DNA from: Carallia brachiata
Taxonomy: Eukaryota > Streptophyta > Magnoliopsida > Malpighiales > Rhizophoraceae
Reading direction: 5' to 3'
DNA: 64,000 nucleotides
Assembly: GCA_021464245.1 (NCBI GenBank)
Contig: JADCRB010000013.1
Span: 5,272,959-5,336,958, forward strand
Below are positions 14,282 through 24,301 of the stretch, piece by piece. Both the position numbers and the translations under genes were made by a program. Within the stretch, counting starts at the first letter, position 1, and each line of letters begins with the position of its first letter. The notes under the pieces are model-generated. The model was not told the origin of the DNA and made no database searches. It saw only the letters and a list, made by a program, of their open reading frames with translations.

Positions 14282-14372
14282 TGCTGCTGCTGATGCTGCT
14301 GCTGATGCTGATGCTGATGCTGCTGCTGCTGCTGCTGCTGCTGATGCTGCTGCTGTGTAGTAGTAATAGCAT
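14247..14372 (-). other. Upstream ORF from a CAG/CAT repeat, overlapping the CALS8 start
   Basis: An ATG at 14372-14370 opens a 41-codon ORF. It reads MLLLLH, then a Ser/Ile run from AGC/ATC codons, then [11 protein letters not shown], and stops at 14247. It is out of frame with CALS8 and overlaps the CALS8 ATG (14281) by 35 nt. The repeat spans 14282-14357; in another frame it would encode poly-Gln. The TATA-like box at 14409-14416 would place the transcription start close to 14380, so whether the uORF start is in the mRNA depends on the exact cap site. Confidence 0.5.
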
Positions 14373-14408
14373 TAGTAGTAGTCGTAGTAGTAATAGTAGT
14401 TGAGAGAG

Positions 14409-14420
14409 TATATATAAATA
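14409..14420 (-). promoter_or_regulatory. Candidate CALS8 TATA box
   Basis: The minus strand reads TTTATATATAC here, about 130 bp upstream of the CALS8 ATG, followed by CT-rich sequence and CTA/CAG trinucleotide repeats. Placement and composition fit a plant TATA box. This is inference without transcript data. Confidence 0.4.
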
Positions 14421-16024
14421 TAAATATAAGTGGGATCTTCTTCTTCTTATTCTTCTTGTTGTTCTTCTTTTTCTTCTGCATCTTCTTATGGATTTCCTTT
14501 TGCTTAATGACAAAGGAGAAGGGTGTGGGTTTTTTTTAACTGCTTTTTTGCCTTTTGCTTTTGGGGCCAAAAAGAAGGTCTTAGAGAAGTGGGTTTTCGC
14601 TTTGCTTTGCTTTGCTTAACTTGTTTGGTCTCCTCCTGACCTCCCTCGCTGTCTGAAGGAAGTGTGTGGGAAGTGGAGAAAAAGGCATCCTCTTCAAACT
14701 GTCTTGCCTTCTTTGGCGGGTTTTTTTCTTTTTTAATGTTTTGCCACTTTTCCACTTTTTCATCTTCTTACACCTTTTTCCATTCACCAACACCAGTTCA
14801 TCTGAATAGAAAGAACTCAAATTTTTTTAAAGAAAATTTCACATTCGAATGTTATGTATGAAAAACGGTGTTAAAAATTCGATTAGTCAAGACCTAATAT
14901 AATTTTTAAATATTGAAGTCGAATAAAAAAAAATGACCTTCTACTATTTAATTGTTTTCTTTTTGTAATTGATTCTTACTGGCATTCTTGAATTCTTTTA
15001 TTTTGGAAACAACTTCCATATTAAATACCAATTGAAACCAATTGAGTTATAGTTTTTTTTGCATACGACTTTTTTTTTTTTAGCATCACTACATATATCT
15101 AATATGAAAATAATAAAATGGCAATATGCTAATTTTTTTAATGAGTCAACTTCATTTATTTATTAAATCAAATATAATATAATTAATTGACATTGTGTTT
15201 TTTCTAAGTATTTCTATTTAATTTGTCTCTTTTCTTTTATTTGCCTTTTTCCCTTTTGTTTAACAACAATGGCAGAATTATAGAAAGAAAATGAAAAGAG
15301 GGCACGTGTGAGCCAGTACATTATGGTATACAGGTTCGTTAACATGACAACACGATGCAGGTGACGGGACACCGTCCTAACTTCCAACGCCTAATTATTA
15401 AGCGTAGATTTTGTGATTTTTTTTTCCGTTAATTTTAATTATGTATTAAAATTATAAATGTAAAACTAAGGATAATAAATGATTGTTAATGATTGTTAGA
15501 CACGGATAATACGGTCGCGAGATTTCACAAGTTAATTGTTGACTTGTTGTGTATAATATTAATATATTTATTATATATTAAACTTAACTATAAATTTTAT
15601 AAATTTTTATAATTTTTTAATTCCGTCAACTTATAATGTACAATAATACTAAAATTGATATGCAATAAGAATAAGAAATATGTGTTCAAAAAAAAAAAGC
15701 AAATCAACTTTTCGTCGATGAATTTTTTTCCGTCTGTGTATCAGAACTCTAAAACTAATGGTAGGTCCGTATCTATCTTGCATGAAAAATACATATATAC
15801 ATACATATATATATATATATATATACATGTAGCATCTTGTTAAATATGCATTCAGAACATATGCAAAAGAGTTTGTTCACTGGATACATGGGAAATTCTC
15901 CAAGATAGACAATTCAGACAGTGATGAATCTGTCTTATTGAGAACATCTATAAACTGGTCATGAATAGACTACATGCACACAGAAACGAGTTACTTCCCC
16001 AACTTGGGTCAGTCCGCCAAACAT
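14421..16024. other. Intergenic: CALS8 upstream region and MSRB1 3' flank
   Basis: No gene recognised. The part nearest CALS8 (14421-14800) is low-complexity purine-rich on the minus strand, and its open frames are shadows. A CACGTG hexamer (G-box core) sits at 15303-15308, about 1 kb upstream of the CALS8 start. AT-rich sequence at about 15530-15660 resembles stretches near 49660 and 63880, suggesting a dispersed repeat. An (AT)n microsatellite lies at about 15805-15825. Confidence 0.5.
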
Positions 16025-19000
16025 CTAGTTAGCAGATCCCTTGGGTTTCAGTTTCAGGGAAGCACTGCAAATGTGATCAAACAGGTTCAAAACCGAAGGT
16101 TATAAGTAAAAAAAAAAAAGGGAATAACTTTAATGCAAAGAGATGAGCTTGGAGGAGAAGGAAGTGTTTACCTATTGATACAATAACGCTTTCCGGTGGG
16201 TGGTGGTCCGTCGTCGAAGACATGGCCTAGATGAGCATCACAAACGGCACAAAGGACTTCCTGACGAGGCATGAAAATGATGGACGAGTCTAGCGTGGAC
16301 TTCACATTGTTTCCCATAGGCTGATAGTAAGAAGGCCAACCTGTGCCGCTATCGAATTTGGTGGAGGATCTGCGGCATGGAAAGCACTCCAATCAGTTTG
16401 GTGGAATGCAGCATTTGAAGAATTTGTAAGGATATATACCGTACTCACTCGAATAAAGGTGTGTCGCAGCAGATGCAGTGATAAGTTCCGGCAGTTTTGG
16501 TATTCCAGTATTCCCTGAGGCAGATGGAACAAAGAGTAGCAAAAATTCACGAACGGATTACATTCATTTTGCAGTACCAATAAGTAGAGCTGAGGTGCCT
16601 TCCATTGCCATCATGCACTCAAATCACTTAGGCAGCGGTTTCTGATGGTTATAATCATGCACTTTGAAATGAAAACATCAGAAGTTTTACACATCTTAAT
16701 TCACTGTCCTAAAGAACTATAACCATTTCCATGCGAAAATTTCAGTTTTTGTCTTAACTACCACGTACGCTAAAATTTAATTGATAAAAACACATTGAAG
16801 TTCAGGTGTTTTTTATTAATTCTTTTTGGTCCAAGAGGGGAGACCTCGAACCATGAGCTGCAAAATATAGAGAAGCTCTCTCCTATCCCTTAAATTCCCT
16901 CATACCTATCACCCCTCTCGCCCAAAAACTTAAACATAAGATCTTCGAGATGGATATTTAGGTTTTCTCCACCATGGGGCGTTCTATTGTTAAGATGTTT
17001 TGGTAGACTAAAAAGATGACATTTTTCTCTTCACTTGTTCAGTTATACATTAGAAACAAGTTTGCCAGCCCCCACCACATGACGGAATGCTCAACGAAAC
17101 CAAATTTGACTCACATAATTTCACACACTATGCATGGTGTTGGTGCAAAACATACCCTTTGAAAGCCCTCTCAGTTCCCTTTTCTCGAGCTATGTAAAAT
17201 TGTTCAGCTGTAAGCCTCTTTTTCCATTCCTCATCACTGATTGAAGCATAACTAATCTTTCCAGCCTCTGCAAATGTACAAGAACACTTTTTCACAGCTA
17301 AAGATCATCAGGTCCTTTTGGCCATGGGCCCAAAACAAATTTATTGCCACAGGTTATCAAGACAATGTTTTGCATCCAAGCTATTGAAGCTTAGTGTGTA
17401 TTGTACTTCTTCAAGACAATGTTTCAAAGCCAATAATTTCTTCCTCGGTGTCATAATCATGCTCTCAAATAAAACTACGAGGTTTAGATAAACGTGATTC
17501 AGAAACAATAGTGTTTTGATATTAAAATCACATCGCTCTTGAGAAAAATCTAGAAACAAAATGTGCAACATGCCCCAAAGAGAGCCATGCTTTTCTAGTT
17601 TTCTCCACTCAGCTTTTTTGACATGATTCCAAAAATATACTAATCTTTTTCCTTTTCTTCAATGGCTGGTGCTGGATCCCTGCTTGCACCATATTTAACA
17701 GAGAACAAAAAAAAAAAAATCATGGGGTGTGCAGTAGCTTCTGGTTGGCTTTTTCTAAATAGTGCACATTTCTTGTGGGCAACTAATCCTGCCACTAGAA
17801 CCTCTAATGTGGAGGAAGAAGGATCCATAATGACAAGCAATCGACCAGTATCGTAGCTAAATATGCCATGGAGAAGAAAAATATTTACTAAATAAGAGCA
17901 ACACTAGAAAATTTAAACAAACAAGTTCACAAAATCACATCATAACAAACTAGGCAATCCTTAAGCAATGACTAGAGATTCAAATTGAAACCGTGAGGAC
18001 TAAATCAACTTTGTTGCCAAAGCATTTGTGATGGGAATCATAGGATCAATGCAATATAAAATTTTTACACTAGATATTGAAATGCTTCTATTTGTTGGGG
18101 TCGTTAGAGCATGAACTCTTCAAACAGGTTAAACTTAAAAACATTAGTCACTCGATTTCTTATCTGTGCCTCTGTGGCATCCCACCAGAGATGCAATGAG
18201 AAGATACAGATCAATTAATTTGTTGGATTTCTCACATAATCGCATTGCAATCATTATGCAGCCCATTCACTTTTATTTCATGGTTCACAAATCATTTGGA
18301 GACTGTTTCCATAGAGGAAAAGGGAAGATATGCTTTGTATTGCAGTCTGCATTTTTACTTTTCAAGGGCGACATAAATAGTCACTACTAGTACTAATCCT
18401 CAATTCCAGGGGGATTAATAAATATCTCAGCTACCATGATTGCAGCTGCATATTAATAATCTTGGATAATTCAACGGAGTTAGGAAAACGAATCTGATGC
18501 CCAATTGCAGCAGCGTATTGGAAAAAGAACACGTGGGACAGACAGAAAGACCCAACCCAGAGAGAGAGAGAGAGAGAGAGAGAGACAAGCAGCAGAATGT
18601 AGCAAATGTTTCCACAACATGAGAATCACGGAAAAACTACAATAAAGAAGTCAGTCCATTCTGACTCATGCCATAGATTTGAGAAAAGCCATAATCTGAT
18701 CCTATTCGGCCGTAATTTTGTGCTTATTCAACTAAATGAGCAACAGTCTCAACACTACAATTCTAAGTAGCACAAGGACAAATCTATAGTAAGATTCTCA
18801 CAGACTATCTAGCTTCCAAATTGACTGATCCATTCATTTGTTTCCATTTAAGTATCTCATTAGATTTAAAGTTGGAGTCTTTACTTAGGTTTTGTTTCAA
18901 TCTTGTTGTTATTGAGTAATCCAAATACAAAGCTATGGCCATACATACATGGGGCTGAGTAAAAACCCTCAGCGAGGTAAAATCAACTGCCATATCGACC

Positions 19001-19445
19001 TTGTGCCGAAGGTCCCAATTTCACAGAAACCTGTGTTCAAGTCCCCAACAAAGGGAACTGTTCACCCGACCATGTGAATGGCTGATTCTGGTTGTCTCTT
19101 CTTGAACACATAATTAATTATAAAAAAAGTTCAGAACTTCATTTCCAAACCAAACTGTTTCTGCACAATAATCTAGAGAGAGAGAGAGAGAGACAGAGAG
19201 AGACCTTGAATGTTGTCAGGTTGTTTGTGGGAAGAAGCAGAGGAACCCATTGCCCGAACAGAGAAAGAGAATGGCTTTGGCAATTTAAGAACGCCAGTAG
19301 CACCAGAAGAAGAAGAAGAAGCTAAGAAAGAAGACGACTTGCTTTTCAAAACCCTATTTGCAATTTGGGTTTTCCAAGAAATGAACTTTCTTGTTGTTTC
19401 TAATTGCAAGCTTATTATGATATTACTGCTACTTAAAGAAGCCAT
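16025..19445 (-). CDS. MSRB1: Peptide methionine-R-sulfoxide reductase, plastidial MSRB1 type
   Basis: Reduces methionine-R-sulfoxide in oxidised proteins; expected in the chloroplast stroma. Exons: 19445-19205, 17267-17156, 16514-16449, 16369-16172, 16064-16025 (stop TAG). Phases join cleanly to give 218 residues. Residues 1 to about 65 are Ser/Lys-rich with few acidic residues, as in a plastid transit peptide, ahead of [13 protein letters not shown]. The catalytic domain shows zinc CxxC pairs CICC and CAVC, the motif [21 protein letters not shown], and the catalytic Cys in RYCIN. Thr replaces the resolving Cys in SGTGWP, the mark of the MSRB1 subclass (MSRB2 types have GCGW). Intron 1 is 1.94 kb and holds a GA microsatellite. 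The ATG at 19445 was chosen because a longer in-frame ATG at 19505 would add an unrelated leader. The gene runs in the same direction as CALS8. Confidence 0.93.
18559..18585. repeat. (GA)n microsatellite in MSRB1 intron 1
   Basis: A perfect AG dinucleotide run of about 27 bases inside the intron. A second AG tract at about 19175-19202 lies just past the exon 1 donor, so the intron 1 donor is embedded in a CT-rich transcript sequence. Confidence 0.9.
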
Positions 19446-22162
19446 GGCTGACCTGACCAACCTTGTACCAAAGAGAGACCCGCCGACTTTCCAATTTCCA
19501 ACCAATGTTTTTGGATTTTTTTTTTTCCCTTTCTTTCTAACGAACGGTCCTCGTTGTTTCTAAATAATTTATTTTATTTCCCACCAGTTTGTAGCTCGGA
19601 TTTTGCACAAAAGGAAGGTCAAGATTGGAACCCTATCTGTCTCCTCTCTAAGTTAATTGGTTTAATTTAAGATATCTCAAAAAAAAAAAAATTTATTTAG
19701 ATATAGAACTAGAATTTTTTTTATACAAAAATAATTAATGATTAACTTGTTAATTTCAACAGTATTCAAATGAAAAGGGAATCCAAAAAATACTGCATTC
19801 ATTAAAATGATATGTCCTCTTAATATAAATAATTAGCCTAATAATTATTAGGATAATACTAATAATAATTATATTGTTCGTAAAAATATATTAATAATAA
19901 TTGTATATTAATTTTTGTTGATCAGAGATCTCATGCTCACAAATAATTTGATTATTATTGTTTTTTGATTTTTAATCACGGCGATATAATAAATATTTAT
20001 TGTTGTTATTATCTAATTATAAATTTTTAAATAACAATATTACTACTACAATAATGGCATTTATTATTATTGTCTAATTCTATTTTTTAAAATAATTATT
20101 CGTGATGATGATAATACTAATAATAATATATCAATACATAATATCGGCATTTGTTCTTGAAAAAAAAAACATAATATCGGTATATAATATATGAAATGTT
20201 TTATCCTTCATACATGCATTATTGATATTCCACAAATAGTATCCGCCGAATACAAAAGTTTATGTTCAAAAAAGAAACAAAAGTCTGCCGGAAAAAAAAT
20301 AAAAATTGAACCAAAGGATTGCTTTTGTATTTGCCGCGTGGAAGACAGTTATCTTCACAAGTTGGCTAATTCATGGTGGCCTAATTCCACTGGTGGAGAA
20401 TTTGGTTCGAAGAAAATCATGAAGTATTTTCTTATGATTTAGTGATAAACGTTAAAAGTATTTAAATACAAAATTTTAAATTTAAATATTATTAAAATAT
20501 TTAATAAAACTAAAATTATATTTAACTTAAACTTATTTGTGTTATAACTATTTGATTTGAACAAATTAATTTTAGATGTAGACACAATACCGTCTTATGA
20601 GACTTATCACCTAACTTTTCATAAGAAAAAATCATTAATGTGTGGTAGAAGCTTAAATTAAATGAACTTATCAATTTTAAATGTCACCTTACTCTACACC
20701 CAACTCATAGAATTATGTTAAATCTTAAAAATAATTTATATAAATAAAAAATTAAAATTACTATATAAAAATGATGCTAACTTTTCATTTTATAATAAAT
20801 TTAACATTATTTTAAAAATATGATAACTTTTAGCTTGTAAATTAATTTTATAATAAAAATAGCAAACTGTAAATGAAGATTGATGAATTCCATCAAGCAT
20901 ATTGACGTGACATCATGACATGCGTTTAGAATCTTTAGATTATAATGTGGACAAAAAACAAATGATGATTAGATTATGTGGATGCTGTCGTCCATTTGGG
21001 CTTATTGGGCTAAATGTAACTACAGAGCCCAAATTCAATATCATTTATAAATTAACTTTAACTTATTAATTAAAGGGCAAATAAAATCATATTTGCTTGA
21101 ATTTGAATGGGTTTGCCCTTGATTTGAAGCTGCCCAATTTGGCTGGGGTTGTTCTTTTTATTTTCTTTTTCGTTTGTTTTAAGGGGTTGTTCTTTTATTT
21201 TCTTTTTTGTTTGTTTTAAGGTTTCTTTTCATTTTCAAGTAATATGATTTTATTTTCTTTTTAGTATAGATGAATATTAGAGGAGCATCAATGGGCCATT
21301 TGGTCTCATAATCACCACTTTAAGCCTTAGTAGATAAATATAAAAGAGGATGTTAGAACTCAAAATATATGTAAAAGGAGGAATTATCCTAAGAAAAATC
21401 ATATAAATGAAGCATTATAAATGAACTGTAAACAGCTTAATTAGAGATAAGATCACCGTATGGGTCAAAAATTCATAAATCTTTTACTTTCAACCAAAAA
21501 AAACAGAAAAGGAAAGACAACAATGCAATAATCCAGATTCACATAAGCACTAGCTCATAGAGATAAGATCACCATATCATATGGACTTAATTAGAACAAT
21601 AATGAATGCCATGACACATTTCCACCTAATTCATAATCAACCTCACTTCTTTTTTGCCTGTTTATACAAAGGCTCTCAAGTCTCTCTACTTGTTACATTT
21701 TAGAGGATGACTACCTCTCATGGAGAACTAATGTTTTTTTTTTTTTAGTACAAGAAACAATTAGTCATTAGTAGGGATGATAAATTAAGTTTCAGCAATT
21801 TAAGAAGACAAAGTTCATAGTCTCACAAATTTATGAGAATTTATAAGTGCTCCCACGTCCTCCTCATCCTCATATGGCAGTAGCTAACTAGTCTTAAATG
21901 AAGAACTCACTTTTTTTCGAATACAATGAAGAACTCACATTGGAGCAAAGAAACATATTCATTTACATGAAGTGAGTATGGATTTTAAATAATTATTTTT
22001 GGATTTCTCATGAATTAATTTGCATATTGATAGCAATTTTTGAAAAAGTTTAGTTAAGTAAAAAATTAATTATTAGTAACAATGACTAAAAGCAGAGAGC
22101 AAAGATAGGATAACACATTAACATATCACGTAAAATAATAATAAAAACTCACTTTCTAACCA

Positions 22163-22566
22163 TACTGTTTGAGATCCGGCGAGCTCCCAGTTTGGTGCTA
22201 AGGTCCGGCGGCCGACGTCTCGTTCAGCTTCTGTTGTTCTCGTTCCTGGTTGCTGGAGGTGTCACCGTAGTATTTGCAATGGGACGATTCTCCGGATATG
22301 GTGTACTTGGGCTTGGGCTTCTGTTTCCAGTCCTAGCAGGCTGCTCACTTCCATGGGCTTTGGGCCCAGGCCTGCTCTCCTCTTCAGCCTGTTTGGGTCA
22401 TTGTCGGACTATGGTTTGTGGGCTATGTGTGTATGATAGGGTGGCTCTTTTGTATTCTCTTGCTTTGTGTAGTGGAATTTGTGGGTCGGGCTGACCCTCT
22501 ATGTATATATTGTTATTTCATCGAATGAAACTCCTTCGCGTTCATTAAAAAAATAAAAACACACTT
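22163..22566 (+). mobile_element. Non-LTR-type retro-insertion (5'-truncated LINE or similar) with target duplication
   Basis: A GC-rich island of about 400 bp in AT-rich surroundings, flanked by a 12-bp direct repeat, actttctaacca, at 22151-22162 and 22567-22578 (16 bp if one mismatch is allowed). The right end finishes in an A-rich tail after cgcgttcatt, as expected for target-primed reverse transcription. It contains an open frame, 22192-22494 (100 codons, hydrophobic and Gly/Leu-rich), with no recognised family; the codons look incidental. Likely a 5'-truncated LINE 3' end. Confidence 0.6.
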
Positions 22567-22629
22567 ACTTTCTAACCAAAGAAATCTATAGCCAGTCTGG
22601 TTCTTTTTTTTTTTTTTTTCTAATTCGGT

Positions 22630-23035
22630 TAAATGTCTGTTTAGTAATGCTGTGAGATAAAATGCTGTAAATAGAAGTGTTATGAATAAAATACTGTGAT
22701 TAAAAGTACTGTTATTTAAAGTTACAAATTATTTGGTAATAATTATGGAAAAGCTGTAAAAAAATTTAAATTTTGAATGTTTAATAATTTCTTAAATTGG
22801 TAGAGTTATTTTTATCCACTTAATTCAAAATTTGTGTGGTATGGTCATTAGGTTTTATCACTTTCTTCAAAAGCATATTTAAGGTACTTTTGTGAAATTA
22901 TAATTTTGAGAGCTATCACGTTTATAAAACTCTATTTAGAAAGAATTATCAAACATTAAAAAAATTACTTTTAATTGAAAATACAATTATTACACCACAA
23001 CAAAATTTTCATCTCAATACCAAACATAGCTTAAG
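22630..23035. mobile_element. MITE-like AT-rich element
   Basis: The ends are imperfectly inverted: left tgtctgtttagtaatgctgt; the right end read in reverse is gctatgtttggtattgag. Ends of this kind (ctgtttgg-like) are common in hAT-type plant MITEs. No coding capacity, and no clear 8-bp target duplication was found. Confidence 0.4.
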
Positions 23036-23369
23036 TCTTCAATTATCGAGCCGTAGACACAAAATAGGAGTAAATGTTGACATTTACATAAACTTTATAA
23101 TTCATTTTAAAGATTAAAATTCCACAAATAGAAATCTAAATTGTTGGGGTTATTTGAAAGACAGTCTAGTTCTTGGTTTCTCATTTTGGATTTGTTTTCT
23201 TTTATTGGAGTTCCCATTTCTTTCTTTTTTTAACCATTAAAAAAAAAAGGTCTGTAGTTCATCTCACTTTTAAATTAGGATTAGAGGTCATGTTTTAATT
23301 TAATTTTTTCATAGAAATGACCATAATTCAAGTACTGATAATTCTAAATAAAAGTACACTACAATTTAT

Positions 23370-23645
23370 TTATAGTGTGTTTGATTTGATGAAAAATGAA
23401 TAAATAAATAAATAAATAATTTTTAATTAAAAAATATCATTATTATAATTATTGTATTATTTTTTTATAATTTTTTTTTTATAATTTTTTTATCAATCTA
23501 AACGATTAATTTTTATTTTTCTTTCAAAAATTATAATTTATCTTTTTATAACTTTCTTATCATTTTTTTTATAACTTTCTATTAATCTAAACATCTTTTT
23601 CATTTTTTTTTCTAACTTTCTAACAATTCAAACATATTATAAGGG
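23370..23645. mobile_element. MITE-like AT-rich element
   Basis: The left end tatagtgtgtttgatttg pairs with the right end, which read in reverse is ttataatatgtttgaattg. The interior is almost pure A/T. Non-coding. The boundary call rests on these short ends only. Confidence 0.4.
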
Positions 23646-24281
23646 ACTGCCAAATTTTAATCTAAATTTTAACCAGTTGCTAAATCCTTCAAATCCAAAC
23701 ACTGTATGGAGGGCACTCCAACACCTTTGAGGCGAAATTATTGGAGCGGAGTTGGATCCTACCACCATCGTACATCAGCAATGTCATTTTACACCTTGAT
23801 TGGACATTTTCTCCACGAAAGGAAAAGAAAGGAAAAAAAAAATATTTTTTTTTCATTTTTTTATTTTATTTATTAATTTAAATAATTATTTTTTATTATT
23901 CTTTTTATAAATTATTATTTATTTTAATTCTCATAAATTTTTAATTATTACTTTTTATTTATTATAATATTATCATATACTATTTACTATTTTTTTTTAT
24001 TTCTTTTCTGATTAAAATCTTACCAGCCAATTAAGCTCTTAATCTTAAGAACAGTGTCCCAACTCCCGAGAAAAAGCTGGTTTTGTTACGGATCATGATC
24101 GCTCTGCTAAGAACAGCATACAGACAGAAATGGCGAAAGGGGTATTTGCACTACAACTCATGCCTTGAAGGTTGACAAAACAAAAAGAACTTACAGGTAT
24201 CCAAGAAGAAAAAGAGATCGAAGGTGTCTAATCTTTAGAGGGAAAAGGAAAAAGAGAGCAATTTGTGAATTTTAAGGAAGT

Positions 24282-24300
24282 AAAAAAAAAAAAAAAAAAA
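24282..24300 (+). promoter_or_regulatory. 19-base A tract ending one base before the RBSK start codon
   Basis: An uninterrupted run of A, then a single C, then ATG. It would be part of the 5' leader if transcription starts upstream. Such tracts can bind poly(A)-binding protein and are also length-unstable. The role here is unknown. Confidence 0.6.
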
Positions 24301-24301
24301 C

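Larger units (their letters stand above)
19446..24281. other. Intergenic region between divergent MSRB1 and RBSK
   Basis: A very AT-rich 4.8-kb stretch with long poly-A/T and ATT-type tracts and no supportable gene. The short open frames (for example 20191-20442) show no family resemblance. It holds one GC-rich retro-insertion (22163-22566) and two MITE-like blocks (22630-23035 and 23370-23645), listed separately. The two gene promoters must lie at its ends. Confidence 0.6.

Noticed and set aside
14059..14481. 140-codon minus-strand frame with a poly-Gln run
   Set aside because: It is a third reading of the CAG leader and overlaps CALS8 exon 1 in the wrong frame; no family resemblance.
20191..20442. 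83-codon frame in the MSRB1-RBSK intergenic region
   Set aside because: Low-complexity Lys/Ile-rich, no promoter or homology; expected by chance in AT-rich DNA.
22192..22494. 100-codon hydrophobic frame as a new membrane protein gene
   Set aside because: It lies inside a retro-insertion with target duplication and an A tail, has no recognisable family, and the composition explains the open frame.
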